Source: an uncultured Paracoccaceae bacterium
GTDB taxonomy: Bacteria; Pseudomonadota; Alphaproteobacteria; Rhodobacterales; Rhodobacteraceae
DNA: 64,000 nt
Reading direction: 5' to 3'
Assembly: GCA_947500135.1 (NCBI GenBank)
Contig: CANMQX010000005.1
Location: 372,001 to 436,000, forward strand
A program made the position numbers and the translations under genes. Positions 26,067-36,407 of this stretch are shown here, piece by piece. The notes under the pieces are model-generated. The model did not search any database. It was given only the letters and a program-made list of their open reading frames with translations, and had not been told where the DNA came from. Positions within the stretch are counted from its first letter, which is position 1; the number at the start of each line of letters is the position of its first letter.

Positions 26067-28535
26067 ATGTCTGATTTTCCAACATCGGCCCGCGTGGTCA
26101 TTATCGGCGGCGGTGTGGTCGGCGTATCCACCTTGTATCATCTGGCCAAGAAGGGCTGGACCGATTGTGTTCTTTTGGAAAAGAACGAATTGACCGCCGG
26201 GTCCACATGGCATGCCGCTGGCAATTGCCCGTCGTTCAGCACCTCATGGGCGGTGATGAATATGCAGCGTTATTCGCTGGGTCTGTATAAGGGCCTTGCC
26301 GAAGAGGTTGATTATCCGATGAACTACCACGTCACCGGATCGATCCGTCTTGCCCATTCCAAAGAGCGTATGCAGGAATTTTCCCGCGCCATGGGCATGG
26401 CGAATTATCAGGGTCTGAACCTGAAACTGATGACGCCTGATGAGGCGCAGGAGATGTATCCGTTTCTGGAAACCCATGATCTGGAAGGCACGCTATATGA
26501 CCCTGATGATGGTGATATCGACCCCGCCCAGCTGACCCAGGCCCTGGCCAAGGGTGCCCGCCAGATGGGTGCCAAGATTGAACGTTTCTGCCCGGCCACC
26601 GGTGTCACCCAACAGCCCAATGGCACCTGGATCGTGCATACGGAAAAGGGCGATATCGCCTGCGAAAAGGTGGTGAACGCTGCCGGGTATTATGCCCAGC
26701 GCGTGGGTGAGTGGTTCAAGCCTTATGGTGGCCGCACCGTCCCTATGGTCACCATGTCGCATCAGTATTTCCTGACCGATGAAATCCCCGAGCTGAAAGC
26801 ATGGACCGAGGCGAATGGCCAAAAAGTCCCGCTCCTGCGCGATGTCGACAGTTCCTACTATCTACGGCAGGACAAGAACGGCCTGAACCTTGGCCCCTAT
26901 GAGCGTAACTGCAAGGCCCATTGGGTTACCCCGGACGACCCCCAGCCTGACGATTTTTCCTTCCAGCTCTACCCCGACGATCTGGAGCGGTTGGAATGGT
27001 ATATCGAAGATGCCATGGCCCGCGTGCCCTTGTTGGGCACTGCTGGCGTTGGCCGTGTGATCAATGGCCCGATCCCCTATGCCCCTGACGGTCTGCCACT
27101 AGTGGGCCCGATGCCGGGTGTGAAGAACGCGTTTGAGGCTTGTGTCTTTACCTTTGGTATCACCCAAGGCGGCGGTGCCGGTAAGGTCGCCGCCGAATGG
27201 ATCGTCGATGGCCAGACTGAGTGGGATATGTGGGCCATCGATCCCCGCCGCTACACTGACTACACCGATTTCGATTATTGCCACGCCAAGGCTGTGGAGG
27301 TTTATGGCCACGAATACGCGATGCATTTCCCGCATCACGAATGGCCCGCCGGGCGCGACAAGAAACTGTCCCCCGTCGATGCCAAGGTCCGCGAGATGGG
27401 CGGGCAGATGGGTGCCTATAACGGTTGGGAGCGGGCGAATTGGTATGCCCAAGATGGTGATGATACGTCGCTTGAAGCGACGGAAACATGGGATCGTTCC
27501 GGCCCGTGGGAACCGCGCGTCCGCGCGGAATGCGAGGCGGTGCGCGATGCCGCTGGTATCCTCGATTTGCCCGGGTTTTCGCGTTACCGGTTGAAAGGCG
27601 AAGGTGCGGCAGAATTCCTGCGCGATCTGTGTACCGGTGGTATTCCCAAGGTGGGCCGGATTGGTCTGCTGTATTTTGCCGATGATCGGGGCCGCGTTCA
27701 GACGGAAATGTCGGCGATGCGGTTGGAGGATGATTTTTTCTTTCTGATCACCGCTGCCACCGCTCAATGGCATGATTTCGAATGGCTGCGCGATCATATG
27801 CCTGCGGATGCTCCCTTTGAACTGGAAGATGTCACAACCGCATTTTCCTGCCATATCCTGACCGGTCCGAAATCCCGCGACATTCTGGCCGATTGCTCCG
27901 ATGCCGACCTGACAAAGGGTTGGCTGACCCATCAATCCGCCCAGATTGATGGCACATGGGTGCAGTTGGTCCGCGTATCCTTTGCTGGCGAACTTGGTTG
28001 GGAAATTCACAGCCAAGTCGCCGATACGGCCAAGGTGTTCGACACCGTCCTGAAGGCCGGTGCGCCGCATGGGCTGAAACCATTTGGTATGTATGCGCTG
28101 AATTCGCTTCGGCTGGAAAAGGGGTATCGTGCTTGGAAGGGCGATCTGTCGACCGACTATTCGATGCTGCAAGGCGGGCTGGACCGGTTCATCAAGCTTG
28201 ATAAGCCGCAGGATTTTCCCGGCAAAACCGCGATCATGTCCGAAATGCAGCAAGGTGTGACCAAACGCTTTGTCACGCTGACGCTAGATGCGCCGGGTGA
28301 TGCCGACGCGCCCTACATGTCCCCAATTTGGGCCGGTGAGGATGTTGTCGGCGAAACCACGTCTGGCGGTTGGGGGTATCGGGTGAATAAATCCATCGCC
28401 CTTGGCATGGTGCGCGCCGATCTGGCCACGCCCGGCACCCAGCTTGCCGTTGATATCTATGGCACCCGTTATCAGGCGACTGTGCAAGAAGATCAGCCAT
28501 TGTGGGATCCTGAAAATGCACGGATCCGAGCCTGA
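26067..28535 (+). CDS. FAD-dependent oxidoreductase with GcvT C-terminal domains (dimethylglycine/sarcosine dehydrogenase-like), paralogue A
   Basis: VVIIGGGVVGVSTLYHLAKKGW dinucleotide fold, TAGSTWHAAG, C-terminal aminomethyltransferase-like region. Confidence 0.88.
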   Translation: MSDFPTSARVVIIGGGVVGVSTLYHLAKKGWTDCVLLEKNELTAGSTWHAAGNCPSFSTSWAVMNMQRYSLGLYKGLAEEVDYPMNYHVTGSIRLAHSKERMQEFSRAMGMANYQGLNLKLMTPDEAQEMYPFLETHDLEGTLYDPDDGDIDPAQLTQALAKGARQMGAKIERFCPATGVTQQPNGTWIVHTEKGDIACEKVVNAAGYYAQRVGEWFKPYGGRTVPMVTMSHQYFLTDEIPELKAWTEANGQKVPLLRDVDSSYYLRQDKNGLNLGPYERNCKAHWVTPDDPQPDDFSFQLYPDDLERLEWYIEDAMARVPLLGTAGVGRVINGPIPYAPDGLPLVGPMPGVKNAFEACVFTFGITQGGGAGKVAAEWIVDGQTEWDMWAIDPRRYTDYTDFDYCHAKAVEVYGHEYAMHFPHHEWPAGRDKKLSPVDAKVREMGGQMGAYNGWERANWYAQDGDDTSLEATETWDRSGPWEPRVRAECEAVRDAAGILDLPGFSRYRLKGEGAAEFLRDLCTGGIPKVGRIGLLYFADDRGRVQTEMSAMRLEDDFFFLITAATAQWHDFEWLRDHMPADAPFELEDVTTAFSCHILTGPKSRDILADCSDADLTKGWLTHQSAQIDGTWVQLVRVSFAGELGWEIHSQVADTAKVFDTVLKAGAPHGLKPFGMYALNSLRLEKGYRAWKGDLSTDYSMLQGGLDRFIKLDKPQDFPGKTAIMSEMQQGVTKRFVTLTLDAPGDADAPYMSPIWAGEDVVGETTSGGWGYRVNKSIALGMVRADLATPGTQLAVDIYGTRYQATVQEDQPLWDPENARIRA

Positions 28536-28990
28536 TGCTGAGCGCCGAAATGAAAGACCTGATCGCCACGTTCCCCATGGGGTTCGTGGCGACGGTCACG
28601 CCGGATGGCGCGCCTGCGGTATCGCCCAAGGGCACGTTTCTGGTGCTGGATGACCAGACCATTGCCTATAGCGATATCCGGTCGCCCGGCACCCGCCATA
28701 ACCTGACGGCCAACCCGGCGGTTGAGGTGAACTTCATCGATCCGTTTCGCCGGATTGCCGTCCGTGCAGCAGGGTCAGCGGTTTTACATTCTAAAGGGTC
28801 GGATTGGTTTATTGCGCATCATCCGCAATGGTTGGACGCCTTTGGTGATCTTGCCAAACGTATTCGCAGTTTGGTCGAGATCACGTTGCATCATGCGCAG
28901 ATGATCTGGACCCCGCCCTATGATGACGGCGTGACAGAAGATGAGATGATTGCCACCTATAAAACCAAATTTGCAGGAATTTACCCGTGA
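28535..28990 (+). CDS. Pyridoxamine 5'-phosphate oxidase-like flavin-binding protein
   Basis: FVATVTPDGAPAVSPKGTFLVLDDQTIAYSDIRSPGTRHNLTANPAVEVNFID; overlaps upstream stop. Confidence 0.8.
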   Translation: MLSAEMKDLIATFPMGFVATVTPDGAPAVSPKGTFLVLDDQTIAYSDIRSPGTRHNLTANPAVEVNFIDPFRRIAVRAAGSAVLHSKGSDWFIAHHPQWLDAFGDLAKRIRSLVEITLHHAQMIWTPPYDDGVTEDEMIATYKTKFAGIYP

Positions 28991-29862
28991 CAGATATCAC
29001 GTTGCTGGATGGCGGGATGGGGCAGGAATTGATCCATCGCGCGGGTGACCGGCCAACGCCGCTTTGGTCCACCCAAGTGATGGTGGACCATCCGGGGATG
29101 GTGGCCGCTGTGCATGCCGATTACCGCGATGCGGGGGCAACCGTACATACCACCAACAGCTATGCCATTCACCATGACCGCCTTGCAGGCACCCCGCTGG
29201 AAGGTCAGTTCGCCGCATTATACGCCCGCGCGCTGCACGAGGTTTCAGGGTTTTCGCGAGTGGCGGGCGCGATTGGTCCGTTGGCCGCGTCATACCGGCC
29301 TGACCTACACCCCGATCATGAAACAGCGGTGCCGCTTTACGCGGAGGTCGCGAACGCCCTTGCACCCGGTTGCGACCTGATCATCTGCGAAACCGTGGCG
29401 TCACTGGCCCATGCCGATGCCATTCTGGATGGCGCTGCGGTCGCTGGCAAACCGATCTGGCTGGCACTGACGGTAGATGACACAGACGGCACAAAGTTGC
29501 GATCCGGCGAACTCTTGGCCGATGCCCTGCCGCTGGCGGCGGACCGGGCGGCGGCGGTTCTGGTCAATTGCTCGGCCCCGGAGGCGATAACTGCGTCGAT
29601 GGACGTGTTGGCTGATGGCGCGCTGCCCTTTGGTGCCTATGCCAATGCGTTTACCCAGATCACCAATGATTTCCTAAAGGACAAACCGACCGTCGATACC
29701 CTGACCGCCCGGCGCGATCTGGGGCCTGATGCTTATGCAAAGACAGCGCTTAGTTGGATTGCAAAAGGTGCCACGATAGTCGGCGGCTGTTGCGAGGTTG
29801 GTCCGAAACATATTGCCGCATTGGCGGATGCGATCCGCGCGGCTGGTCATAAGGTCGTTTGA
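28987..29862 (+). CDS. Homocysteine S-methyltransferase family protein (BHMT/MmuM-like)
   Basis: LLDGGMGQEL, LVNCSAPEAI, IVGGCCEVGPKHI zinc Cys motif; GTG start overlapping upstream gene. Confidence 0.88.
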   Translation: MTDITLLDGGMGQELIHRAGDRPTPLWSTQVMVDHPGMVAAVHADYRDAGATVHTTNSYAIHHDRLAGTPLEGQFAALYARALHEVSGFSRVAGAIGPLAASYRPDLHPDHETAVPLYAEVANALAPGCDLIICETVASLAHADAILDGAAVAGKPIWLALTVDDTDGTKLRSGELLADALPLAADRAAAVLVNCSAPEAITASMDVLADGALPFGAYANAFTQITNDFLKDKPTVDTLTARRDLGPDAYAKTALSWIAKGATIVGGCCEVGPKHIAALADAIRAAGHKVV

Positions 29863-29863
29863 C

Positions 29864-32311
29864 ATGAACATTCCAAACAAGGCTCGCGTGATTATTATTG
29901 GTGGCGGTGTCATCGGCTGTTCGGTGGCGTATCATCTGACGAAACTGGGTTGGAAAGATGTCGTGCTGCTGGAACGCAAGCAGCTGACATCGGGCACCAC
30001 ATGGCATGCCGCAGGCCTGATCGCGCAACTGCGGGCGACCGCGAATATGACGAAGCTCGCCAAGTACAGCCAGGAACTCTACGGCAATCTGGAAGCTGAG
30101 ACGGGCGTTGCAACCGGGTTCAAGCGCTGCGGTTCGATCACCGTCGCCCTGACCGAGGAGCGCCGCGAAGAGATTTACCGCCAGGCCGGGATGGCTCGTG
30201 CCTTTGGCGTCGAGGTGGAGGAGATTTCACCGCAGGAAGTGAAGAACCGTTATGAGCATCTGAATATTGATGGTGTGACTGCGGGTGTTTATCTGCCGCT
30301 GGATGGTCAGGGTGACCCGGCCAATATCGCGCTGGCGCTGGCCAAGGGTGCCCGCCAGAACGGGGCTGTCGTGGCAGAGCGCACCAAGGTCACAGGTATC
30401 AACCGCGACGGTCGCCGGGTGACGTCCGTGGATTGGCAAAGCGGTGAAGAGAGCGGTACGATTGATTGCGACATGATCGTGAATTGCGCTGGCATGTGGG
30501 GTCATGAGGTTGGCGGCATGGCGGGCGTGAACGTGCCCCTGCATGCTTGCGAGCATTTCTATATCGTCACCGAAGCCATCAAGGGCCTGACCCAGATGCC
30601 AGTACTGCGGGTGCCCGATGAATGCGCTTATTACAAGGAAGATGCGGGCAAGATGCTGTTGGGTGCCTTTGAACCCAATGCAAAACCCTGGGCGATGAAC
30701 GGTATCCCGGCCGATTTCGAATTTGACCAACTGCCCGAGGATTTCGACCATTTCGAACCGATCCTGGAGGCCGCGGTAGAGCGGTTGCCGATGCTGGCGG
30801 AGGCGGGGATTCACACGTTCTTTAATGGCCCCGAAAGTTTCACCCCCGACGATGCCTATCATCTGGGGCTGGCCCCCGAGATGGACAATGTCTGGGTCGC
30901 CGCTGGCTTTAACTCCATCGGGATTCAATCCGCGGGCGGGGCCGGTATGGCCTTATCGCAATGGATGGACGCAGGTGAAAAACCCTTTGATCTGGGCGAT
31001 GTGGATATCAGTCGCATGCAGCCGTTTCAGGGCAACAAGACCTATCTGTTTGAACGGTCCAAGGAAACGCTGGGCCTGCTTTATGCCGACCATTTCCCGT
31101 TCCGGCAAAAGGCGACGGCGCGCGGTATTCGCCGGACGCCGTTCCATCAGCATCTGCTGGATCAGGGCGCCGTCATGGGCGAACTGGCAGGCTGGGAACG
31201 TGCCAATTGGTTTGCCGATGCGGGCCAAACTCCGGAATATGAATATTCTTGGAAACGGCAGAACTTCTTTGGCAATGTCGCCGCAGAGGTCAACGCGATC
31301 CGCAGCAATGTCGGCATGTATGACATGTCATCATTTGGCAAGATTCGGGTCGAGGGTCGCGATGCGATGGCGTTCATGAACTACATTGGCGGTGGCGATT
31401 ATGACGTGCCGGTGGGCAAGATCGTCTATACCCAGTTTCTAAATAGCCGCGCGGGGATCGAGGCGGATGTCACCGTCACCCGCCTGTCCGAGACCTGCTA
31501 TCTTGTCGTTACCCCTGCCGCCACAAGGCTGGCCGATCAGACATGGATGCAGCGCCATCAGGGTGATTTCAATGTGGTGATTACAGATGTCACCGCCGGT
31601 GAAGCCGTGCTGGCAGTGATGGGGCCGAACAGTCGTGCGTTGCTGCAAAAAGTCTCGCCCGCTGATTTTTCAAACGCGGTGAACCCGTTTGGCACAGCAC
31701 AAGAAATAGAGATCGGCATGGGGCTGGCCCGTGTCCACCGGGTGACCTATGTCGGCGAGTTGGGATGGGAGGTTTACGTGTCCGCTGACATGGCTGCCCA
31801 TGTCTTTGAGGTGCTGTATGCCGCGGGGCAGGATATGGGGCTAAAGCTGTGTGGGATGCATATGATGGATGCGGCCCGGATGGAAAAAGGGTTCCGCCAT
31901 TTCGGCCATGATATCACGTCCGAAGATCATGTGCTTGAGGCAGGGCTGGGTTTTGCGGTGAAGACCGACAAACCGGATTTCATTGGCCGTGATGCTGTCT
32001 TACGCAAGCGCGAGGCCGGGTTGGCCCAACGGTTGGTCCAGTTCAAACTGACCGATCCGGAGCCGTTGCTGTACCACAACGAACCCGTCCTGCGGGACGG
32101 TGCGGTTGTAGGCTACCTGTCATCGGGTGGTTATGGGCATCATCTGGGGGCGGCCATTGGCATGGGTTACGTGCCATGCGCCCAAGCCGGTGAGCCCGTT
32201 GCCGATATGCTGGTCAGTACCTATGAAATCGACATCATGGGCACCCGTGTCCGGGCAGAGGCACAGCTGAAACCGTTTTACGATCCCAAGGGGGAGCGGA
32301 CGAAGGTCTGA
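29864..32311 (+). CDS. FAD-dependent oxidoreductase with GcvT C-terminal domains, paralogue B
   Basis: RVIIIGGGVIGCSVAYHLTKLGW, TSGTTWHAAGLIAQLR, C-terminal GcvT-like GELGWEVYVSADMA; start chosen at ATG 29864. Confidence 0.9.
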   Translation: MNIPNKARVIIIGGGVIGCSVAYHLTKLGWKDVVLLERKQLTSGTTWHAAGLIAQLRATANMTKLAKYSQELYGNLEAETGVATGFKRCGSITVALTEERREEIYRQAGMARAFGVEVEEISPQEVKNRYEHLNIDGVTAGVYLPLDGQGDPANIALALAKGARQNGAVVAERTKVTGINRDGRRVTSVDWQSGEESGTIDCDMIVNCAGMWGHEVGGMAGVNVPLHACEHFYIVTEAIKGLTQMPVLRVPDECAYYKEDAGKMLLGAFEPNAKPWAMNGIPADFEFDQLPEDFDHFEPILEAAVERLPMLAEAGIHTFFNGPESFTPDDAYHLGLAPEMDNVWVAAGFNSIGIQSAGGAGMALSQWMDAGEKPFDLGDVDISRMQPFQGNKTYLFERSKETLGLLYADHFPFRQKATARGIRRTPFHQHLLDQGAVMGELAGWERANWFADAGQTPEYEYSWKRQNFFGNVAAEVNAIRSNVGMYDMSSFGKIRVEGRDAMAFMNYIGGGDYDVPVGKIVYTQFLNSRAGIEADVTVTRLSETCYLVVTPAATRLADQTWMQRHQGDFNVVITDVTAGEAVLAVMGPNSRALLQKVSPADFSNAVNPFGTAQEIEIGMGLARVHRVTYVGELGWEVYVSADMAAHVFEVLYAAGQDMGLKLCGMHMMDAARMEKGFRHFGHDITSEDHVLEAGLGFAVKTDKPDFIGRDAVLRKREAGLAQRLVQFKLTDPEPLLYHNEPVLRDGAVVGYLSSGGYGHHLGAAIGMGYVPCAQAGEPVADMLVSTYEIDIMGTRVRAEAQLKPFYDPKGERTKV

Positions 32312-32325
32312 TATTTATCTGCTTT

Positions 32326-32348
32326 CGGGCGGCGCAATCCGCCGCCCG
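32326..32348. terminator. Bidirectional terminator between convergent genes
   Basis: CGGGCGGCG-caatc-CGCCGCCCG. Confidence 0.65.
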
Positions 32349-32355
32349 GAAAGTG

Positions 32356-33702
32356 TTATTGCTGCACCATGGCCGTTGGACCCAGCGCATTCAGCCCTTT
32401 GAGAATATCAATGGCATAGGCCAGTTGGTAATCGTCCTCGCGCAGTTGCGCTGCGGCTTCGGCGCGCGCCCGGTCTTCTTCGATCTGGCTGATTTCATCC
32501 TCTGTCAGGCTGTCATTATCAAGTGATCCACGCAGATCTGCCTCTGTGCGCTGGCGCGGCTGATCCTCATCTTCCTCGTCCGTAGCAGGGCGCGGGCGCG
32601 GCTGTTCCACGATGATATCGGGAGAGATGCCAAGCGCCTGAATGGACCGGCCCGAAGGCGTGTAATAGCGCGCCGTTGTCAGCCGCATCGCGCCGTCACC
32701 ACGCAGGGGCACCACGGTTTGCACCGATCCTTTACCGAATGAATTTGTCCCCACAACAATCGCCCGGCGGTGATCCTGCAAGGCACCGGCCACGATCTCG
32801 GACGCAGACGCAGAGCCGCCATTGATCAGAACAACGATTGGTTTGCCATCAGCCAGATCACCTTCCTCGGCATTCCAGCGTTCGCCATCACTGGCAGCGC
32901 GTCCCCGGGTCGATACAATCTCGCCCGCGTCCAGAAACGCGTCAGAAACGATAATCGCCTGATTCAGCAGCCCGCCGGGGTTGTTGCGCAGATCAAGGAC
33001 GATGCCGTCGATGTTGTCGATGCCGCCAGCCTCTTCGATCTGCTTTTCCATACCGTCGCGCAGGTTCGGGAAGGTCTGGTCATTAAAGGTGGTGATCCGC
33101 AGGACAACGGCATTGCCTTCGGTCCGGCTGCGCACCGCTGTCAATTTAATTGTGTCGCGGATGATCGACACGTCAAATGGCTCAACCTCGCCCTCACGCA
33201 CGATGGTGATGATAATTTCGGACCCGACAGGGCCGCGCATCATGTTGACCGCATCATCAAGGGTCAGGCCAAGCACGCTTTCCCCATCAACGGCGGTGAT
33301 GTAGTCCCCCGCGATCACACCCGCCGCATCTGCCGGTGTGCCGTCCATGGGCGACACCACCTTGACCCAGCCTTCTTCCTGCGTGACCTCGATCCCGAGA
33401 CCGCCAAATTCGCCGGATGTCTGCACCCGCATCCGGGCGGCATCATCGGCAGACAGGTAGCTGGAATGCGGATCAAGCGAGGTCAGCATGCCGTTGATCG
33501 CAGCCTCGATCAGTTCCTTGTCATTGACGTCTTCGACATAGCCAGTGCGGATGCGTTCAAAGATGTCGCCAAACAGATCAAGCTGTTCATAGACGCTTGC
33601 GTTATTCTCTGCCTCTTGCGCCAGCAGTGGGCCAGCAATCTGACTGGTGGCAACAAGTCCAAGAACCGCTCCGCCGACGGCGGCCATTATCAACTTTTTC
33701 AT
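32356..33702 (-). CDS. ctpA: S41 family carboxyl-terminal processing peptidase
   Basis: PDZ GLGIEVTQEEGWVKVVSPMDGTPADAAGVIAGDYI; catalytic region LINGGSASASEIVAGALQDHRRAIVVGTNSFGKGSVQT. Confidence 0.93.
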   Translation of the reverse strand: MKKLIMAAVGGAVLGLVATSQIAGPLLAQEAENNASVYEQLDLFGDIFERIRTGYVEDVNDKELIEAAINGMLTSLDPHSSYLSADDAARMRVQTSGEFGGLGIEVTQEEGWVKVVSPMDGTPADAAGVIAGDYITAVDGESVLGLTLDDAVNMMRGPVGSEIIITIVREGEVEPFDVSIIRDTIKLTAVRSRTEGNAVVLRITTFNDQTFPNLRDGMEKQIEEAGGIDNIDGIVLDLRNNPGGLLNQAIIVSDAFLDAGEIVSTRGRAASDGERWNAEEGDLADGKPIVVLINGGSASASEIVAGALQDHRRAIVVGTNSFGKGSVQTVVPLRGDGAMRLTTARYYTPSGRSIQALGISPDIIVEQPRPRPATDEEDEDQPRQRTEADLRGSLDNDSLTEDEISQIEEDRARAEAAAQLREDDYQLAYAIDILKGLNALGPTAMVQQ

Positions 33703-33716
33703 CACGTATCCTGTTT

Positions 33717-34796
33717 CTATTCCAGCGCAAACCATGCGTCAGGGTTGGTCGGACTTTGCCCTTCTCGCACTTCAAGATAAAGGCTTTGCTGACGCTGCCC
33801 CCCCTCAAAGGCATTATTTTGGCTCACTTTGCCGTCATTTTCCATCAGATCGCCGCCCATCAGCCCAATTGGCGTCCCCGCAGGCAAGATTTGGCCTGCT
33901 GTCCCGAATGTTTGGTCCATACCTGTGATGATAAATAACACGTCTGCCGCCGGTTCAAGGATCACCACATGCCCGTCGTCCAAAAGTGGCCCTTGATAAA
34001 GCAGCGTCGCCGCGACCGGCGTCTTCACCAGTGCTTGTGGCGCGGTTGCGATCCACACACCGGGCCGCCCTTGCCCGTCATCGGGTAGAACATAGCCATC
34101 GGCAGGCAAGTCCAGATCTCCTGATGCAACTAATTCCGTCTGATTGGCCGGTAGCGTGCCTGCCAGCCCCGACGCAAAGGCATCCAGAGTTTCGGTACTG
34201 GCCTGCAAAAGTGCAACCTGCAACGGGTCCTGTTCAAAACGCTGGGGCAGATCGGTCCGTTCCGATATCGCCTGACCAAGTGCGGCGCGTGCGGTTTGCG
34301 CCTCTTGCAACCCATCATTCAAGGTTTGCGTCGCCGTCGCACGCAGATCGCGCAGCTGCGTCAGTGCCGTCAGTTGCGTGCGCAAATCGGTAACCTGGGT
34401 TTGCAGCGCCGGTGTCAGATCGGCCACGATGCCACCGGCCCGCGCGGCGGACAATGCCCCATCGGGATGGTCCTGCACCACTGGAATTGGTGTACGCCCG
34501 ATCCGCTGCAACGTGCCCAGGATCGTCTCTAGCGCAGCGCGGTTCTCGGTAATCTCTGCCAACAAGGCCGTTTCGCTGGCGGCAACCTGCCGCAGCCCAT
34601 CGCGTAGGGCGGCAAGCCCATCTTCGTAAGACTGCACCGTTTCGGTTAATGCCTGCACCCTGTCGCGCCGCGTTTGCGCGGTCGTCAACTGCGTTTGCGC
34701 CGCCGTCAACCGTTCCATCGCGGCCCCTGCTGCCGCTTCAGGGCTTTGCGCCTGTACGGGCAGCGCCAGACAGATGATCAGGGCGGCCAGCCTCAT
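33717..34796 (-). CDS. EnvC-like murein hydrolase activator (degenerate LytM)
   Basis: Signal peptide, coiled-coil, C-terminal LytM fold lacking the zinc-binding His (VVILEPAADVLFIITGMD). Confidence 0.82.
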   Translation of the reverse strand: MRLAALIICLALPVQAQSPEAAAGAAMERLTAAQTQLTTAQTRRDRVQALTETVQSYEDGLAALRDGLRQVAASETALLAEITENRAALETILGTLQRIGRTPIPVVQDHPDGALSAARAGGIVADLTPALQTQVTDLRTQLTALTQLRDLRATATQTLNDGLQEAQTARAALGQAISERTDLPQRFEQDPLQVALLQASTETLDAFASGLAGTLPANQTELVASGDLDLPADGYVLPDDGQGRPGVWIATAPQALVKTPVAATLLYQGPLLDDGHVVILEPAADVLFIITGMDQTFGTAGQILPAGTPIGLMGGDLMENDGKVSQNNAFEGGQRQQSLYLEVREGQSPTNPDAWFALE

Positions 34797-36304
34797 GAAA
34801 TCAGGCTTTTCCCGGTCATTTCGGGTGGCAGATCAAGGCCCATCAGATCAAGGATGGTCGGGGCCAGATCAGCCAACCGCCCGTCATGCAATTGTGCTCC
34901 CGCTGGGCCGCCGACAAGCGCCACAGGCACCGGATTGGTTGTGTGAGCCGTATGCGGCCCGCCGCTTTCCGGGTCCACCATGGTTTCGCAATTGCCATGA
35001 TCCGCCGTGACAATCATCGCGCCGCCCGCCTTTTCAAGTGCTTGGCATACTTGGCCCAGCCCGTGATCCACCGCCTCACACGCCTTGATCACCGCGTCCA
35101 GATCGCCTGTATGACCGACCATATCAGGATTGGCATAATTGGTGACGATCAGGTCATAGCCGTCTTTAATGGCCTTGACGAAATGTTCTGTCACTTCGGC
35201 AGCAGACATTTCGGGTTGCAGATCGTAAGTGGCGACCTTGGGGGATGCCGCCATGTAACGGTCTTCGCCCTTTTCCGGCGTCTCAATCCCGCCATTAAGG
35301 AAGAATGTCACGTGGGGGTATTTTTCCGTCTCGGCCAACCGGAACTGGCGCAACCCATGTTTGGCAACCCATGCCCCCAGGGTGTTCTGGATATCGCGTT
35401 TGGGAAAAACAGCATCGAACCACACATCATGTCTGTCGGAATAGCTGACCATGCCAAGCCGGGCGGCAAGCTGTGGCTGCGTCCGGGCAAAGCCGTCGAA
35501 ATCAGGGTCAGCGATGGCGGCAAGAATTTCGCGCGCGCGGTCAGAACGGAAGTTCAGACAAAAAAGCCCATCGCCTTGCGCAAGGCCCCCGTAGTCGCCG
35601 ATGACTGTGGCTGGGATGAACTCATCAGTCTTGCCGTTATCATAAGAGGTTTGGATCGCAGCAGCCGGGTTTTCAGCATGCGCGCCCTGCCCTTTGATCA
35701 TCGCATCATAGGCGGTTTCAACCCGTTCCCACCGGTTATCCCGGTCCATAGCGTAGTAACGCCCGATGACGGTGACGACTTTGGCTCCATCGGGCAGTTT
35801 CTTTTCAAGTTCGGCCATGAAGTCAGCAGCGGATGACGGGGCCACATCGCGCCCGTCAGTGATCGCATGAATGGCCACAGGGACACCGGCATCGGCGACG
35901 GCCTTCGCGGCCGCAACAACATGATCAATATGCCCATGCACGCCCCCATCTGAAACGACACCCATCAAATGAGCCGTGCCGCCGCTGTCTTGCATCCGGG
36001 CAATAAAAGCCCGAAGCGCGTCGGCCTTGAAGAATGATCCATCCTTGATTGCCAGTTCGATCTGACCCAGATCCATGGCAACGACCCGCCCGGCCCCGAT
36101 ATTGGTATGACCCACCTCGGAATTGCCCATCTGGCCTTTGGGCAACCCCGCGTCATTGCCATGGGTCAAAAGCTGGGCATGGGGGCCTCGCATTACGGTA
36201 TCAAAATTTGGGGTATGTGCCAGTTTGGGTCCGTTGGCGGTGCTGTCCTCGCGCAGACCCCAACCGTCAAGGATACACAAGACAACAGGTTTTGGTGCTG
36301 GCAT
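34793..36304 (-). CDS. gpmI: 2,3-bisphosphoglycerate-independent phosphoglycerate mutase
   Basis: PVVLCILDGWGLRED, GNSEVGHTNIGAGRVV, HGHIDHV, MIVTADHGNCE. Confidence 0.96.
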   Translation of the reverse strand: MPAPKPVVLCILDGWGLREDSTANGPKLAHTPNFDTVMRGPHAQLLTHGNDAGLPKGQMGNSEVGHTNIGAGRVVAMDLGQIELAIKDGSFFKADALRAFIARMQDSGGTAHLMGVVSDGGVHGHIDHVVAAAKAVADAGVPVAIHAITDGRDVAPSSAADFMAELEKKLPDGAKVVTVIGRYYAMDRDNRWERVETAYDAMIKGQGAHAENPAAAIQTSYDNGKTDEFIPATVIGDYGGLAQGDGLFCLNFRSDRAREILAAIADPDFDGFARTQPQLAARLGMVSYSDRHDVWFDAVFPKRDIQNTLGAWVAKHGLRQFRLAETEKYPHVTFFLNGGIETPEKGEDRYMAASPKVATYDLQPEMSAAEVTEHFVKAIKDGYDLIVTNYANPDMVGHTGDLDAVIKACEAVDHGLGQVCQALEKAGGAMIVTADHGNCETMVDPESGGPHTAHTTNPVPVALVGGPAGAQLHDGRLADLAPTILDLMGLDLPPEMTGKSLIS

Positions 36305-36407
36305 GACAGCCTCCTTTGTTTCTTATCCTGTCCATTAGCGCGACACAGGCAAAAACAAAACCAATTGCCTCATGACCTTGCCAAAAATACTCCCGCCGGA
36401 GGCGTCC

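Noticed and set aside
27099-28253. 384-aa minus-strand ORF
   Set aside because: Antisense to DMGDH paralogue A.
32770-33780. 336-aa plus-strand ORF
   Set aside because: Antisense to ctpA.
34886-35836. 316-aa plus-strand ORF
   Set aside because: Antisense to gpmI.
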